64,000 nucleotides of DNA from Paenibacillus sp. 453mf. GTDB lineage: Bacteria; Bacillota; Bacilli; Paenibacillales; Paenibacillaceae. Positions 1-8,260 of this stretch are shown here, one piece after another. Every line of letters starts with the position of its first letter. Within the stretch, counting starts at the first letter, position 1. The translations under genes and the position numbers were made by a program. Under the pieces are notes generated by a model. It searched no databases and had not been told where the DNA came from. It saw only the letters and a program-made list of their open reading frames with translations. The stretch covers positions 177,119-241,118 of the forward strand of contig NZ_FPAC01000005.1 in assembly GCF_900116105.1 (NCBI RefSeq), in the 5' to 3' direction.

Positions 1-108
1 TATGCACTAAATTTCGACCTTGTCGCAGAAGATCAAAAGGAGCAGATTCTAGAGCAAATTAAGGCTGAATTGTCTACTAAATTCCCTTCAGACCATAGCG
101 CTTCTTGA
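1..108 (+). CDS. C-terminal end of an unidentified protein (partial)
   Basis: The frame is open from the first base and ends at TGA 106-108, giving 35 residues, mostly charged and helix-forming (a run of Q, E, K around residues 10-24) and then a polar tail. I do not recognise the family from so short a piece. It converges on mobA and the two coding ends overlap by about 30 bp (77-108), so the gene must end inside the mobA 3' end if both are real. It could be chance open frame, but the convergent layout and absence of stops are compatible with a real gene end. Confidence 0.4.
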   Translation, partial: YALNFDLVAEDQKEQILEQIKAELSTKFPSDHSAS

Positions 109-736
109 TTCGCTCATAATCCTCCTTCTGATTCATATTTACAAACATCTCAGATACCCTAGGCGCCGTCCATGGAAGTCCAGCGTTTACTGACAGCTCA
201 TGCTCTGTAATGTATCTAACGCTGATCTGAGAGAGAATATCCATGACCCTTCTCTTACCCGCCTCAAGCTGCTGCTCAAGTATAGGAATGACGCTATCCT
301 GGTACATTGCAATCAAGGGATGGGTCTGCCCTTCAATTACAGGGACGATGGCCTGACAGCAGGAGTTCTCCTGCTGCTCTGCATATTTGATTAATGCCTT
401 GAACAGCTCTGAGCGGACAAGCGGAGTATCACATGGAACAGACAAGCTCCAGCCTCCGGCCCCAGAGGGGCGGGCGCCCCGGTTTGCTGTCAGGCCTGCA
501 TGCAATCCTGCAAGCGGGCCGCATTCCGGGTATAGATCAACCGCCTGCACATGACCAAGCTCTGCAAATTCTTCCCTATATCCTTTGCCGACAGCAATAC
601 TCACAACATCAACGGCTTTAGATAATTCAGAGACGATCACCTGAATGACATTTCCTTCTCCCAGTGGAAGCAGTGCCTTGTCAGTCCCCATTCTGCTGGA
701 GAGCCCGCCTGCCAAAATAATTCCTGAAACCCTCAT
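77..736 (-). CDS. mobA: Molybdenum cofactor guanylyltransferase MobA
   Basis: Transfers GMP from GTP to Mo-molybdopterin to make the bis-MGD-type cofactor used by formate dehydrogenase and nitrate reductase-like enzymes; cytoplasmic. The N-terminus carries the nucleotidyltransferase signature GIILAGGLSSRMGTDKALLP, followed by the Rossmann-like fold with the SVPCDTPLV stretch. Length of about 219 residues is normal. The frame can be extended 15 codons upstream, but the ATG at 736 follows the SD AGGTGAG at a good distance, so I place the start there. It stands alone, transcribed away from the MFS gene at 865. A candidate client enzyme, the molybdopterin oxidoreductase, lies at 14259-16331. Confidence 0.9.
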   Translation of the reverse strand: MRVSGIILAGGLSSRMGTDKALLPLGEGNVIQVIVSELSKAVDVVSIAVGKGYREEFAELGHVQAVDLYPECGPLAGLHAGLTANRGARPSGAGGWSLSVPCDTPLVRSELFKALIKYAEQQENSCCQAIVPVIEGQTHPLIAMYQDSVIPILEQQLEAGKRRVMDILSQISVRYITEHELSVNAGLPWTAPRVSEMFVNMNQKEDYERIKKRYGLKGI

Positions 737-864
737 CCTTCTCACCTGCTTCTCATGAAAATAATTGCAATTGATCAACAAAATGATTGTATCCCCTTAC
801 AAGTACATGCTAAAGTGTAATAAAAATGTCTAGGTCCACCTGAAATGAAAGGAATGGCATCCCT

Positions 865-2058
865 TTGCATACATTATCGCAGCTGAAGCTGTATAACTTC
901 TTCGTGTACGGTGCTGTCGCCGTGTTCACCAGCTTTTTCTCAATTTATCTCCAGAATATTGGGTTAACCAAGCTTCAGATCGGAACACTCCTGGCGATCG
1001 GCCCTTTCGTGTCACTCTTCGCCAACCCCTTTTGGGGCTTCATGAGCGACCGCTCGCAAAATATCCGCAAGACGGTTCTTCTCATGTTAACAGGGACTTT
1101 GTTATTCGTACAAGCTGTATTCCTTGCTCCGACGTATAGCCTTATTTTCGCAGCGATGATCTTTTTCTACTTTTTCCAGAGTCCCTTATTCGCACAAACT
1201 AACAGCATGATCCTGGTATACATCGATGGGACTAACCATAAATTTGGCTCGTTCCGCCTATGGGGCTCTCTTGGCTGGGCGTTGACCGCGGTTGCCGCTG
1301 GTCCTGTGATGGATCGGCTCGGTGATCGCGGCATATCCATCGTATTCAGTGTGCTGCTGCTGACGGCCATCCTCTTTGCTGCTTTTCTGCCTCAGCTGCA
1401 GAGAACCTCCGACGGCCCGGTGGTCAGTATGCGTGGATTCGGTCAAGTGGCGCTTAATCCTTATTTCATGACTTTTATTATTCTCGGCGTTCTGGTCTCC
1501 GTTCCTAATGCAATGAACAGTGCTTTCGTCTCGCTGTACATTACTGAGCTTGGAGGAAGCAAGCAGATGGTTGGACTTGCCGTATTTATGTCGTCCATAT
1601 TGGAAGTGGCGGTGTTCCTCTTATTTGATCGGCTTCTCAAGCGGAAGATGACCGTTATGCTGGGCTGTCTGACCGTGGTCAGCATCCTCTTCGCGGTGCG
1701 CTGGGAGCTGATGGCGCTGGCCACAGATCCGCTGCAGATCGCATTAATTCAGCTGCTTCACTCTGTAACGTTCGGGGGATATTTCTACGTAGGCACCCAG
1801 CTAACGATGCTCTTCATCCCGAGACCCTACCGCTCATCCGGGCAAGCGCTCTATACACTCTCCTGGGGAGGAGTATCCGGCGTTATTGCAGGAATCTTCG
1901 GGGGATTCATGTTCCAGAATTTCGGCGCATCCGTTATGTATCAATACGGAGTCATCCTGTCCGTCATCGGAATCATTGGGTTTGGCATCATGTTTTATAT
2001 CGTGAAAAAATACGGATACCAGCCTCCTCTGCCTTCCAACTATAAGGTCGGAAACTAA
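865..2058 (+). CDS. MFS transporter, 12 transmembrane segments
   Basis: Major facilitator protein of 397 residues with about 12 hydrophobic segments. The loop after the second helix has the GFMSDR-type motif (WGFMSDRSQ near residue 60), and a second half begins around residue 200. The overall pattern resembles the LacY/nucleoside-symporter-like MFS_1_like group, so a sugar or nucleoside substrate is possible but not shown. The in-frame stop at 841-843 leaves TTG 865 as the first usable start, with AAAGGA about 10 nt upstream. It is a single gene followed by a strong bidirectional terminator shared with glnS. Substrate unknown. Confidence 0.8.
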   Translation: MHTLSQLKLYNFFVYGAVAVFTSFFSIYLQNIGLTKLQIGTLLAIGPFVSLFANPFWGFMSDRSQNIRKTVLLMLTGTLLFVQAVFLAPTYSLIFAAMIFFYFFQSPLFAQTNSMILVYIDGTNHKFGSFRLWGSLGWALTAVAAGPVMDRLGDRGISIVFSVLLLTAILFAAFLPQLQRTSDGPVVSMRGFGQVALNPYFMTFIILGVLVSVPNAMNSAFVSLYITELGGSKQMVGLAVFMSSILEVAVFLLFDRLLKRKMTVMLGCLTVVSILFAVRWELMALATDPLQIALIQLLHSVTFGGYFYVGTQLTMLFIPRPYRSSGQALYTLSWGGVSGVIAGIFGGFMFQNFGASVMYQYGVILSVIGIIGFGIMFYIVKKYGYQPPLPSNYKVGN

Positions 2059-2117
2059 ATAATTGTTTACAGCACCCTCATGCCATAGCTTAGGGTGAAC
2101 CAACTTCACTAACAAAA

Positions 2118-2152
2118 AAACGCCGTTCTCTGTACGTTAGAGAACGGCGTTT
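2118..2152. terminator. Bidirectional Rho-independent terminator between MFS gene and glnS
   Basis: A 14-bp perfect stem (AAACGCCGTTCTCT at 2118-2131 and its complement at 2139-2152) with a 7-nt loop lies between two converging genes. A T-rich stretch follows on the plus side and the A-run at 2114-2120 gives the U-tract on the minus strand. Confidence 0.85.
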
Positions 2153-2277
2153 CCTTTGCTTTTGAATTTATCCCGCTTCATGTTTAGTCCAATCCATAAA
2201 TTCAAAAAGCAACAGTGACCTTAGGGACAATCTGCGGTTGAAGCTTTCATTTGCTGTTGCAAATCATTTACTTCACT

Positions 2278-2310
2278 CCTTCCATTTTACGCCTTCGGCA
2301 AATGGAAGGA
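2278..2310 (-). repeat. Inverted repeat spanning the glnS stop codon
   Basis: TCCTTCCATTT (2278-2288) and its perfect complement AAATGGAAGGA (2300-2310) flank a 11-nt loop that contains the last glnS codons. The hairpin would form in the glnS mRNA around the stop codon, but no U-run follows it, so it is not a canonical terminator. The proper terminator is at 2118-2152. Confidence 0.5.
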
Positions 2311-3990
2311 GCTCTTCAGCGACACAACCCGGTTAAATACAGGCTTGCCTGGCTCCGAATATTTGGAATCTACATTAAAGTAGCCATGACGGAAGAACTG
2401 GAACTTGTCCTGCGGCTTGGCATTCACCATATTCGGCTCGACATAGCCATGAATGATGGTCAGTGAATTCGGGTTCAGCTCATCAAGGAATGACTTAGGT
2501 GCTGCCATTGCAGCTTCTTTTTCCTCCTCAAGCTCGGTATCGCTTTCGGGCTCTTCCTTGTTGATCAGCGGCTCGAACAAACGGAATTCCGCAGGAATTG
2601 CTTGGCTTGCTTCCACCCAGTGGATCGTACCCTTCACCTTACGGCCGGTAAAGCCGGAGCCGCTCTTCGTTTCAGGGTCATAAGTGCAGTGGATCTCGAC
2701 AATGTTGCCCTCTTCGTCCTTGATAACATCATTACATTTAATGAAGTAGGCATGCTTCAAACGAACCTCGTTGCCAGGGAACAAGCGGAAATATTTACTC
2801 GGCGGGTCCTCCATAAAGTCCTCGCGCTCAATGTAGATTTCGCGGGAGAACGGAATTTGGCGAGTGCCCATCTCCTCATTCTCTTGGTTATTCTCTGCCT
2901 CCAGCATTTCGGACTGGCCTTCTGGATAATTCGTAATGACCACCTTGATTGGATCAAGCACAGCCATCGTACGAGGCGCCTTCAGCTTCAAGTCCTCACG
3001 GATAAAGTGCTCCAGCATTTGCAGATCGACGAGACCCTGGCTCTTGGAGATCCCTGTTTCATACACGAACTCCCGAAGTGCTTCCGGTGTATAGCCTCTG
3101 CGGCGAAGTCCGGAGATCGTCGGCATCCGCGGATCATCCCAGCCATCGACATGCCCTTCGTCCACGAGCAGCTTTAATTTACGTTTACTCGTTACGGTTT
3201 GGGCCAGATTGAGACGGCCGAACTCATATTGATGAGGCTCTGCATTCATTTCGCAGTGCTCAATAACCCAATCGTAGAATGGACGCTGATCCTCGAACTC
3301 CAAGGAACAGAGGGAGTGGGTCACATTCTCGATCGCATCTTCCAGCGGATGAGCAAAAGCATACATCGGATAAATGCACCACTTGTCTCCGGTATTGTGA
3401 TGAGTCACATGAGCAATTCGGTATATTACAGGGTCCCGTAGGTTAATGTTTGGGGAAGCCATGTCAATCTTGGCACGCAGCACGCGCTCGCCATCCTTGA
3501 ATTCGCCATTACGCATCCGTGTGAACAGCTCCAGATTTTCTTCGATGCTGCGATCACGGTATGGACTGTTCTTGCCTGGCTCGGTCAATGTTCCGCGCAG
3601 CTCGCGAATTTGGTCAGCACTCAGATCATCGACGTAAGCAAGGCCTTCCTTAATCAAGATAACGGCGGCATTATACATTTGTTCGAAATAATCCGATGCA
3701 AACCGTTTTTCCTTCCATTCATAGCCGAGCCATTTCACATCTTCCTGAATGGATTTCACATACTCTTCGTCTTCCTTCGCCGGATTCGTATCATCGAAGC
3801 GCAGGTTAGTGCTGCCACCAAATTCTTCGGCAAGCGCAAAATTAATCCAGATCGCTTTGGCATGTCCGATATGTAGATATCCATTCGGCTCCGGCGGGAA
3901 CCGAGTGACCACTTCCTTCACTTTGCCTGCACGAAGATCCTCGGAGATCACGTTTTTTATAAAATTGGAGGGTGTTAAAGGCTTCTCCAC
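2287..3990 (-). CDS. glnS: Glutaminyl-tRNA synthetase
   Basis: Charges tRNA-Gln directly with glutamine in the cytoplasm. Class I signature HIGH is seen as PPEPNGYLHIGHAKA near residue 45 and the KMSKS-like loop as VTSKRKLK about 230 residues later. The C-terminal half is the beta-barrel anticodon-binding part, ending FHLPKA. Length is about 567 residues, close to E. coli GlnRS, with no appended YqeY domain. The frame extends to TTG 3999, but AGAAAGG directly abuts that codon, whereas GTG 3990 lies 9 nt downstream of it, so GTG is preferred. Most Bacilli lack GlnRS and use GatCAB instead, so this is a probable ancient acquisition. No T-box leader is recognisable upstream. Confidence 0.93.
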   Translation of the reverse strand: MEKPLTPSNFIKNVISEDLRAGKVKEVVTRFPPEPNGYLHIGHAKAIWINFALAEEFGGSTNLRFDDTNPAKEDEEYVKSIQEDVKWLGYEWKEKRFASDYFEQMYNAAVILIKEGLAYVDDLSADQIRELRGTLTEPGKNSPYRDRSIEENLELFTRMRNGEFKDGERVLRAKIDMASPNINLRDPVIYRIAHVTHHNTGDKWCIYPMYAFAHPLEDAIENVTHSLCSLEFEDQRPFYDWVIEHCEMNAEPHQYEFGRLNLAQTVTSKRKLKLLVDEGHVDGWDDPRMPTISGLRRRGYTPEALREFVYETGISKSQGLVDLQMLEHFIREDLKLKAPRTMAVLDPIKVVITNYPEGQSEMLEAENNQENEEMGTRQIPFSREIYIEREDFMEDPPSKYFRLFPGNEVRLKHAYFIKCNDVIKDEEGNIVEIHCTYDPETKSGSGFTGRKVKGTIHWVEASQAIPAEFRLFEPLINKEEPESDTELEEEKEAAMAAPKSFLDELNPNSLTIIHGYVEPNMVNAKPQDKFQFFRHGYFNVDSKYSEPGKPVFNRVVSLKSSFHLPKA

Positions 3991-4121
3991 AATTATCAAC
4001 CTTTCTCTGTCGTAAATTCAATCGACTATATCTTAGTAATCGAATGATGCATAATCCTGATCTATTAAATATACCTGTAACTCCAGCGCTCCGCAATGAT
4101 TCTCACATACTCAGCACTTCT

Positions 4122-4415
4122 TTATAGGCGGGAATTCCCCCCTCTCATTATCCCTTGCACCACACGGGCGATACAACGAATAAGGTACATGTCCAGTATG
4201 AGAACTGCCAACAGCAGCAGATACCCTGATACAAGAATCACCCAGGACAGCATACTGCTGAGCATGCCGTTCGGAGCGTAAAGAGCTGCCACAATCATAG
4301 GAATGAATATGACTACTAATATATTTCCTCTTGTCATCCACAGCATAACCAAAGTGACCAGCATACTAATCATCGACAGCCAGAGCAGTACTTTCGTAGA
4401 GGCTCGCATAGGCAT
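4122..4415 (-). CDS. Small hydrophobic membrane protein, unknown
   Basis: About 97 residues with three to four hydrophobic segments separated by very short loops, and a basic C-terminus (RGGNSRL). The family is not recognised. A GTG start at 4424 would touch the SD sequence; the ATG at 4415 has AGAGGAA 9 nt upstream and is preferred. It is the only gene between glnS (same strand, downstream) and the divergently transcribed DUF2164 gene. It could share a transcript with glnS: about 130 bp separate them with no terminator seen. Confidence 0.55.
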   Translation of the reverse strand: MPMRASTKVLLWLSMISMLVTLVMLWMTRGNILVVIFIPMIVAALYAPNGMLSSMLSWVILVSGYLLLLAVLILDMYLIRCIARVVQGIMRGGNSRL

Positions 4416-4531
4416 ATCCGGCACTTCCTCTCAGAATTATATTCATCTTAATTATCGGTAAATGTCATTTTGACGGTTCGCCTAATATAAGGTAGCATGA
4501 AGGAAAATGAGGTGTAAAAGGAGTATATCAG

Positions 4532-4786
4532 ATGAAAGCTACCAAATTGCCCAAAGAGCAGAAAGAGCAGATGATTCGTCTAATCCAGCAGCATTTTGAA
4601 GCCGAGCGGGGAGAAACCATCGGTGATCTGGCAGCAGACAGCATGCTTGATTTCTTCCTGACATCACTCTCTCCCTATATATATAATCAGGCGCTCAGCG
4701 ACTGCCGCACACTCGTCAATCAGCGGATGGTATCCATGGAAGACGATATATATGCACTGGAGAAAAAAATCCCGTTATCAAGATGA
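4532..4786 (+). CDS. DUF2164 family protein
   Basis: 84-residue soluble, charged protein. The pattern of an N-terminal KEQKEQMIRLIQQHF helix, the centre GDLAADSMLDFFLTSLSPYIYNQALSD and the C-terminal EDDIYALEKKIP match the DUF2164 family as I know it; function unknown. SD AAAGGAG lies 8 nt before ATG 4532. It precedes the acetyltransferase gene on the same strand by about 75 bp, so the two may be co-transcribed. Confidence 0.8.
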   Translation: MKATKLPKEQKEQMIRLIQQHFEAERGETIGDLAADSMLDFFLTSLSPYIYNQALSDCRTLVNQRMVSMEDDIYALEKKIPLSR

Positions 4787-4862
4787 ATCTAATCTTATAA
4801 ACATTTTAACGCTGCATTTATGATCTATCTATTTTACTCTATGGATGAAAGAAGGTTTGATG

Positions 4863-5411
4863 ATGTTTGCATACAAGGTCGATGAAGATATTGAATTAAG
4901 ACCGCTGTCACTCGAGCACGCCGGCGCATTATTCAATCTTACAGATCGATCCAGAGAGCGGCTGCGTGAATGGCTGCCATGGGTAGATCAGATTGTAGAA
5001 GAACAGCATTCCGTTAATTTTATCAAAAATGCGCTCAAGCAAGGGTCGGACAACGGTGGATTTACCGCCGGCATCTGGGTCAAAGACGAGCTTGCCGGCG
5101 TCATCGGCTTTCATGAGATCGACTGGAATAACAGATCTGTGAGCATAGGCTACTGGCTTGGCAAGAATCATGAAGGTCAGGGCCTGATGAGCTCGGCCTG
5201 CCGCGCACTTGTTGATTATGCGCTCATTAAGCTTGATTTGAACCGGGTGGAGATCCGCTGCGCTACCGGTAATCACAAGAGCCGTGGAATTCCGGAAAGA
5301 CTCGGATTTGTCCTGGAGGGTATTGTCCGGGAGGCGGAAAGACTGCCTCATGGTTATGTAAACCATGCCGTTTATGGCATGCTGCAAAGTGAATGGAAGC
5401 TGCTCCGTTAG
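4863..5411 (+). CDS. GNAT acetyltransferase, RimL/YdaF type
   Basis: About 183 residues. The start LRPL pattern (ELRPLSLEHAGALFNLTD) and the acetyl-CoA loop (GYWLGKNHEGQGLMSSACRALVDYA) are typical of ribosomal-protein-serine acetyltransferases such as RimL and B. subtilis YdaF, which acetylate protein N-termini or small amines with acetyl-CoA in the cytoplasm. Adjacent ATG codons at 4860 and 4863 lie 4 and 7 nt after GAAAGAAGG; 4863 has the better spacing, and an upstream ATG at 4845 has none. It is followed by a clear terminator. The actual substrate cannot be told from sequence. Confidence 0.8.
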   Translation: MFAYKVDEDIELRPLSLEHAGALFNLTDRSRERLREWLPWVDQIVEEQHSVNFIKNALKQGSDNGGFTAGIWVKDELAGVIGFHEIDWNNRSVSIGYWLGKNHEGQGLMSSACRALVDYALIKLDLNRVEIRCATGNHKSRGIPERLGFVLEGIVREAERLPHGYVNHAVYGMLQSEWKLLR

Positions 5412-5445
5412 CTAGCTATACTATCTATACTACATAATGAACATG

Positions 5446-5486
5446 ATAAGGCCTGTGCAGACATCCGCACAGGTCTTATATTTTTA
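5446..5486 (+). terminator. Rho-independent terminator after the acetyltransferase gene
   Basis: Stem ATAAGGCCTGTGC (5446-5458) pairs with GCACAGGTCTTAT (5467-5479) with one wobble, an 8-nt loop, and is followed by ATTTTT. Confidence 0.85.
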
Positions 5487-5575
5487 ATGTGAACTTAAGC
5501 TTCCCTTCATCCTGACTTCATCCCGTTTGGTTAAGGTATAGATGTCCCCACATTAGGAAGGGAAGGTATGAACAC

Positions 5576-5791
5576 ATGAATAAGACCATGTCGCAATGGG
5601 TGATGTCCAGCTCACTTGCGATGACTTTAACGATGGGAATGGCGCTGAATGCAAGTCCATACAGCAATCAAGCGCAGCTAAACTCAGACACGGAGAAAAC
5701 ACAGGCATCAAACAAAAGGATCTCCGCCAAGGTGGAGTTCGGACCTCAGCAGGCTGCTACAGACAATGCACGAAACAAGATATCGGGATAA
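5576..5791 (+). CDS. Small putative secreted peptide, unknown
   Basis: 71 residues. The first 25-30 resemble a weak signal peptide (short basic start, then a Met/Ala/Leu-rich segment, SLAMTLTMGMALNAS). The rest is polar, rich in Q, N, K and S, with no cysteine. SD GGAAGG is about 9 nt before ATG 5576. The family is not recognised. It is a monocistronic gene, with a terminator in front (5446-5486) and a hairpin behind (5820-5846). A role as a secreted peptide is only inferred from the N-terminus. Confidence 0.5.
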   Translation: MNKTMSQWVMSSSLAMTLTMGMALNASPYSNQAQLNSDTEKTQASNKRISAKVEFGPQQAATDNARNKISG

Positions 5792-5819
5792 GCAACACTT
5801 AAAATAAGACATAAACAAT

Positions 5820-5846
5820 GAGGCTGTCCTGCTTGTGGACAGCCTC
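5820..5846. terminator. Hairpin between converging genes
   Basis: Perfect 10-bp stem GAGGCTGTCC / GGACAGCCTC with a 7-nt loop between the secreted-peptide gene and the anti-sigma gene. The following T-tracts are weak on both strands, so terminator activity is likely but not certain. Confidence 0.6.
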
Positions 5847-5912
5847 GCTTCATGTTGAATTAGAATTGCTTCCCCTATTGTTGCGTCCTGAAATAGCTAT
5901 GAAGTAATATAT

Positions 5913-7559
5913 TTACATTCCGTCAGTGAGCGTGACGCGGAGCTCAGCTTCAGGCTGTTCAGTTCGGTACATAAATGCATAAATCTCGAGCTCACTCGCT
6001 CCTGTATAATTCTCGTATACATCGATACTTTTGTTCTTCCCATTACCAGCAAAGTCTTGGATGGAAGGGACCCCATACACTTTGTCCTTTCCTTGACCGT
6101 AATAGGTCTGGTTAATGCCGCCAAACTTGAGGTCACTGCTTTCTGATTCGATATATAGATTATTATCCTTCGTATAGTAAGTCCAGGTGACCGGATAACC
6201 TTCATAATCTTGTGTAAAGCTCTGCTTCTCCTCTGAAATTCCAGTTAACAGCACCGGCTCCTCGCTTCCCTTAAGCTCGTCAGCTCGATGTGCCGCGATT
6301 AGAGTTATCGGACTTGCTCCAATAGAGGAGAGCTCGATATCAGGTGATAATTCAAACCGAAGCTCCGATTTGTATTTGTCCTCCTGATAAGCATCAAAGC
6401 CCGTGATTCGCTTCCCACCTATATCGAGATGATAATTCAGGTAAGGCACCCTCGTGTACTCCTCTTCATGCTGCAGCACAATACGAATTTGGGTCGGAGT
6501 GACAATCATCTCCGTAATTTTACTGCCTCCCGGTATCTCTTCAATGGGAATATCCAGCTGCTTCTTCACTGTGCCGCTCTCCATTTGTTTCTTGGACAAA
6601 GAGAAATGAAGAGTCCATTCTCCATCCGATCTATTGACCTCTCGGTCATAGACAAGTCTAAACTCAGTGCCCTCTTCATTTACTTCGGTCGTGTTATAAA
6701 TTTGCTGTGTCGTGTATTCCTGCTTTAGACCCGGCGTTCCGAATACAGATGGCTCTGCTTCTGCAATGACCTCTCCGCTCCCCTTCCTTGCTTCCAAGCG
6801 ATACCAGGACCAGTCTTTGTCAGATGGGTCGATTAGAGATACAGAGGATTTCACTAGCAGCTTATCCTCGGATTGCTCGAACGCATTGATGCTGAGGGTG
6901 TCAATGCCGTCCTTTTGTACCCAGAAGGTTTGATTACTCTGCTGCTTGGGATCAAAAGCGATGGGATACGATGTGTCCTCTGTCCAGCGGATATTTTTCA
7001 GCTCAAAATCCATCTCGGTATTCTGCGTGCTCATGACCCAATCTGTTTCAAAATACCCTTGATACATACCCAGCTCTTCGTTCCAGCGCTGTACGTAATT
7101 CCCCTCAATTGGCGTTCCCTTACTATCTACCAGTTGCATGGATTCATAGTAAATATGCTGGCTGTTCCCCTGACCCGGGTTGAGACTGTATAGGAGAACG
7201 GTGCGGTTCTCATCTGTAAAAGCGGTATGGACCGTCAAGGTTATTCCGTTCTTAGTCACCGACTGCTCTATACTTTGACCGAGTCCCTGTTCCAGCGCTG
7301 TCTGTATACCCGTTCGTGTAGAGAGAACATCCGTCCAATCATAGTTGATTGCAGCGTAGACAGGCGCAGCCGTCAGAGCTACAGCAATGCTCACCGCTAT
7401 GGCTGCTTTACGCTTCCTCCTGCTTCTAGTGCCTTCCAGCGTTGTATCCTTATCACGAAGCTCTCCACGCTGAATACTCTCAAACATTTGATCAAAATCA
7501 GGATAAGAAACGGGGGTACGCTGCACTTCATCTTTCAGCTTTTTCTCAATGGATTCCAA
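5913..7559 (-). CDS. Anti-sigma factor, DUF4179-type membrane protein
   Basis: 548 residues. A cytoplasmic N-terminal segment of about 50 residues would bind the sigma factor. A basic stretch (SRRKRK) then precedes a single transmembrane helix near residues 52-70 (AAIAVSIAVALTAAPVYAAI). The remainder is a large extracytoplasmic region of the DUF4179/DUF5643 kind found in Bacillus and Paenibacillus RsiX-like regulators. The start is TTG 7559, with AAAGGAG 9 nt upstream, inside the 3' end of the sigma gene (14-bp overlap), which indicates translational coupling. It probably holds the sigma factor inactive until an envelope signal releases it; the signal is unknown. Confidence 0.85.
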   Translation of the reverse strand: MESIEKKLKDEVQRTPVSYPDFDQMFESIQRGELRDKDTTLEGTRSRRKRKAAIAVSIAVALTAAPVYAAINYDWTDVLSTRTGIQTALEQGLGQSIEQSVTKNGITLTVHTAFTDENRTVLLYSLNPGQGNSQHIYYESMQLVDSKGTPIEGNYVQRWNEELGMYQGYFETDWVMSTQNTEMDFELKNIRWTEDTSYPIAFDPKQQSNQTFWVQKDGIDTLSINAFEQSEDKLLVKSSVSLIDPSDKDWSWYRLEARKGSGEVIAEAEPSVFGTPGLKQEYTTQQIYNTTEVNEEGTEFRLVYDREVNRSDGEWTLHFSLSKKQMESGTVKKQLDIPIEEIPGGSKITEMIVTPTQIRIVLQHEEEYTRVPYLNYHLDIGGKRITGFDAYQEDKYKSELRFELSPDIELSSIGASPITLIAAHRADELKGSEEPVLLTGISEEKQSFTQDYEGYPVTWTYYTKDNNLYIESESSDLKFGGINQTYYGQGKDKVYGVPSIQDFAGNGKNKSIDVYENYTGASELEIYAFMYRTEQPEAELRVTLTDGM

Positions 7560-8079
7560 GTGTCTTCTCTCCTTTCATATGAAGCCTATCATTCGTTTCC
7601 ATGTCCCTTCGGAGCAGCTTCAGCGCCTTGTGAAGCCGGGACTTGACTGTACCTGCAGGAATATGGAGCGTCTCCGCAATCTCCGCTGTAGACATATCAC
7701 TGCTGTAGCGAAGCGTAACGACAGCCCTTAGCTTGTCTGGAAGCTGGTGAAGCAGCGTGGCATATTCCTCTGCCTCCGCCCGCTCTATTACGATGTCATC
7801 CGGGGTCTTGGTTAGTCCGGCTGACTGGTCATGCTGGATTTGCACCAGCTTCTGCTTGTCTCTTTTCGTCTTCTTTTTCTTCAGTACATTTAGACAATGA
7901 TTCATCGTGATCCGCATGAGCCATGCCTTGATATGCTCTACGCTGCTCCATTGCTGACGAAATACCATTATAAAAATATCGTGGCATGCATCTTCGGCAT
8001 CCTGTGCATGCTGAAGCATGTAGTAGCATGTTCTGTACACATCTTTATGGTACGAATCAAACAGCTCTCGTTCGGTCAA
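7546..8079 (-). CDS. ECF-family RNA polymerase sigma factor
   Basis: About 177 residues. Region 2 is visible as FDSYHKDVYRTCYYMLQH ... DAEDACHDIFIMVFRQQW and region 4 as LPDKLRAVVTLRYSSDMS followed by an HTH (TAEIAETLHIPAGTVKSRLHKALKLL). The frame can be extended to TTG 8118, but that codon lies over the predicted -10 of the gene's own promoter. TTG 8079 follows AAGAGAGGAG by 8 nt and is the sensible start. The downstream anti-sigma gene overlaps its end. The pair should form an autoregulated envelope-stress module; the closest B. subtilis analogues are SigV/SigX/SigW type, and I cannot assign one of them. Confidence 0.92.
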   Translation of the reverse strand: MTERELFDSYHKDVYRTCYYMLQHAQDAEDACHDIFIMVFRQQWSSVEHIKAWLMRITMNHCLNVLKKKKTKRDKQKLVQIQHDQSAGLTKTPDDIVIERAEAEEYATLLHQLPDKLRAVVTLRYSSDMSTAEIAETLHIPAGTVKSRLHKALKLLRRDMETNDRLHMKGEKTLGIH

Positions 8080-8110
8080 TGACTGCACTCCTCTCTTCAC
8101 CTGATGCTTT

Positions 8111-8139
8111 ATAGACAATCGAGGGCAAAAATCGGTTCA
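8111..8139 (-). promoter_or_regulatory. ECF-type autoregulatory promoter
   Basis: Reading on the minus strand, TGAACC (8134-8139) and GTCTAT (8111-8116) are separated by 17 nt. This resembles the TGAAAC / CGTCTA pattern of Bacillus ECF promoters. Transcription would start near 8104, just before the SD of the sigma gene, as expected for a sigma factor that transcribes its own operon. Confidence 0.65.
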
Positions 8140-8185
8140 TTTTTCAACTATTCCTAAACTCCTGTTTCTTCTCACCGCAGCAAAA

Positions 8186-8220
8186 AACCGCCTGCTTCTT
8201 ACAAAAAGAATCAGACGGTT
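8186..8220 (-). terminator. Terminator of the GNAT gene at 8261
   Basis: A 15-bp stem with few mismatches (AACCGTCTGATTCTT with AAGAAGCAGGCGGTT on the minus strand) is followed by a T-run (8184-8190 read in reverse). Confidence 0.8.
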
Positions 8221-8260
8221 GCCTAATGTTTTACGCCAATTAAAGAATACAGTCCATCCA

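Noticed and set aside
4000..4121. Possible T-box leader upstream of glnS
   Set aside because: No T-box core sequence, specifier-loop structure or terminator could be identified.
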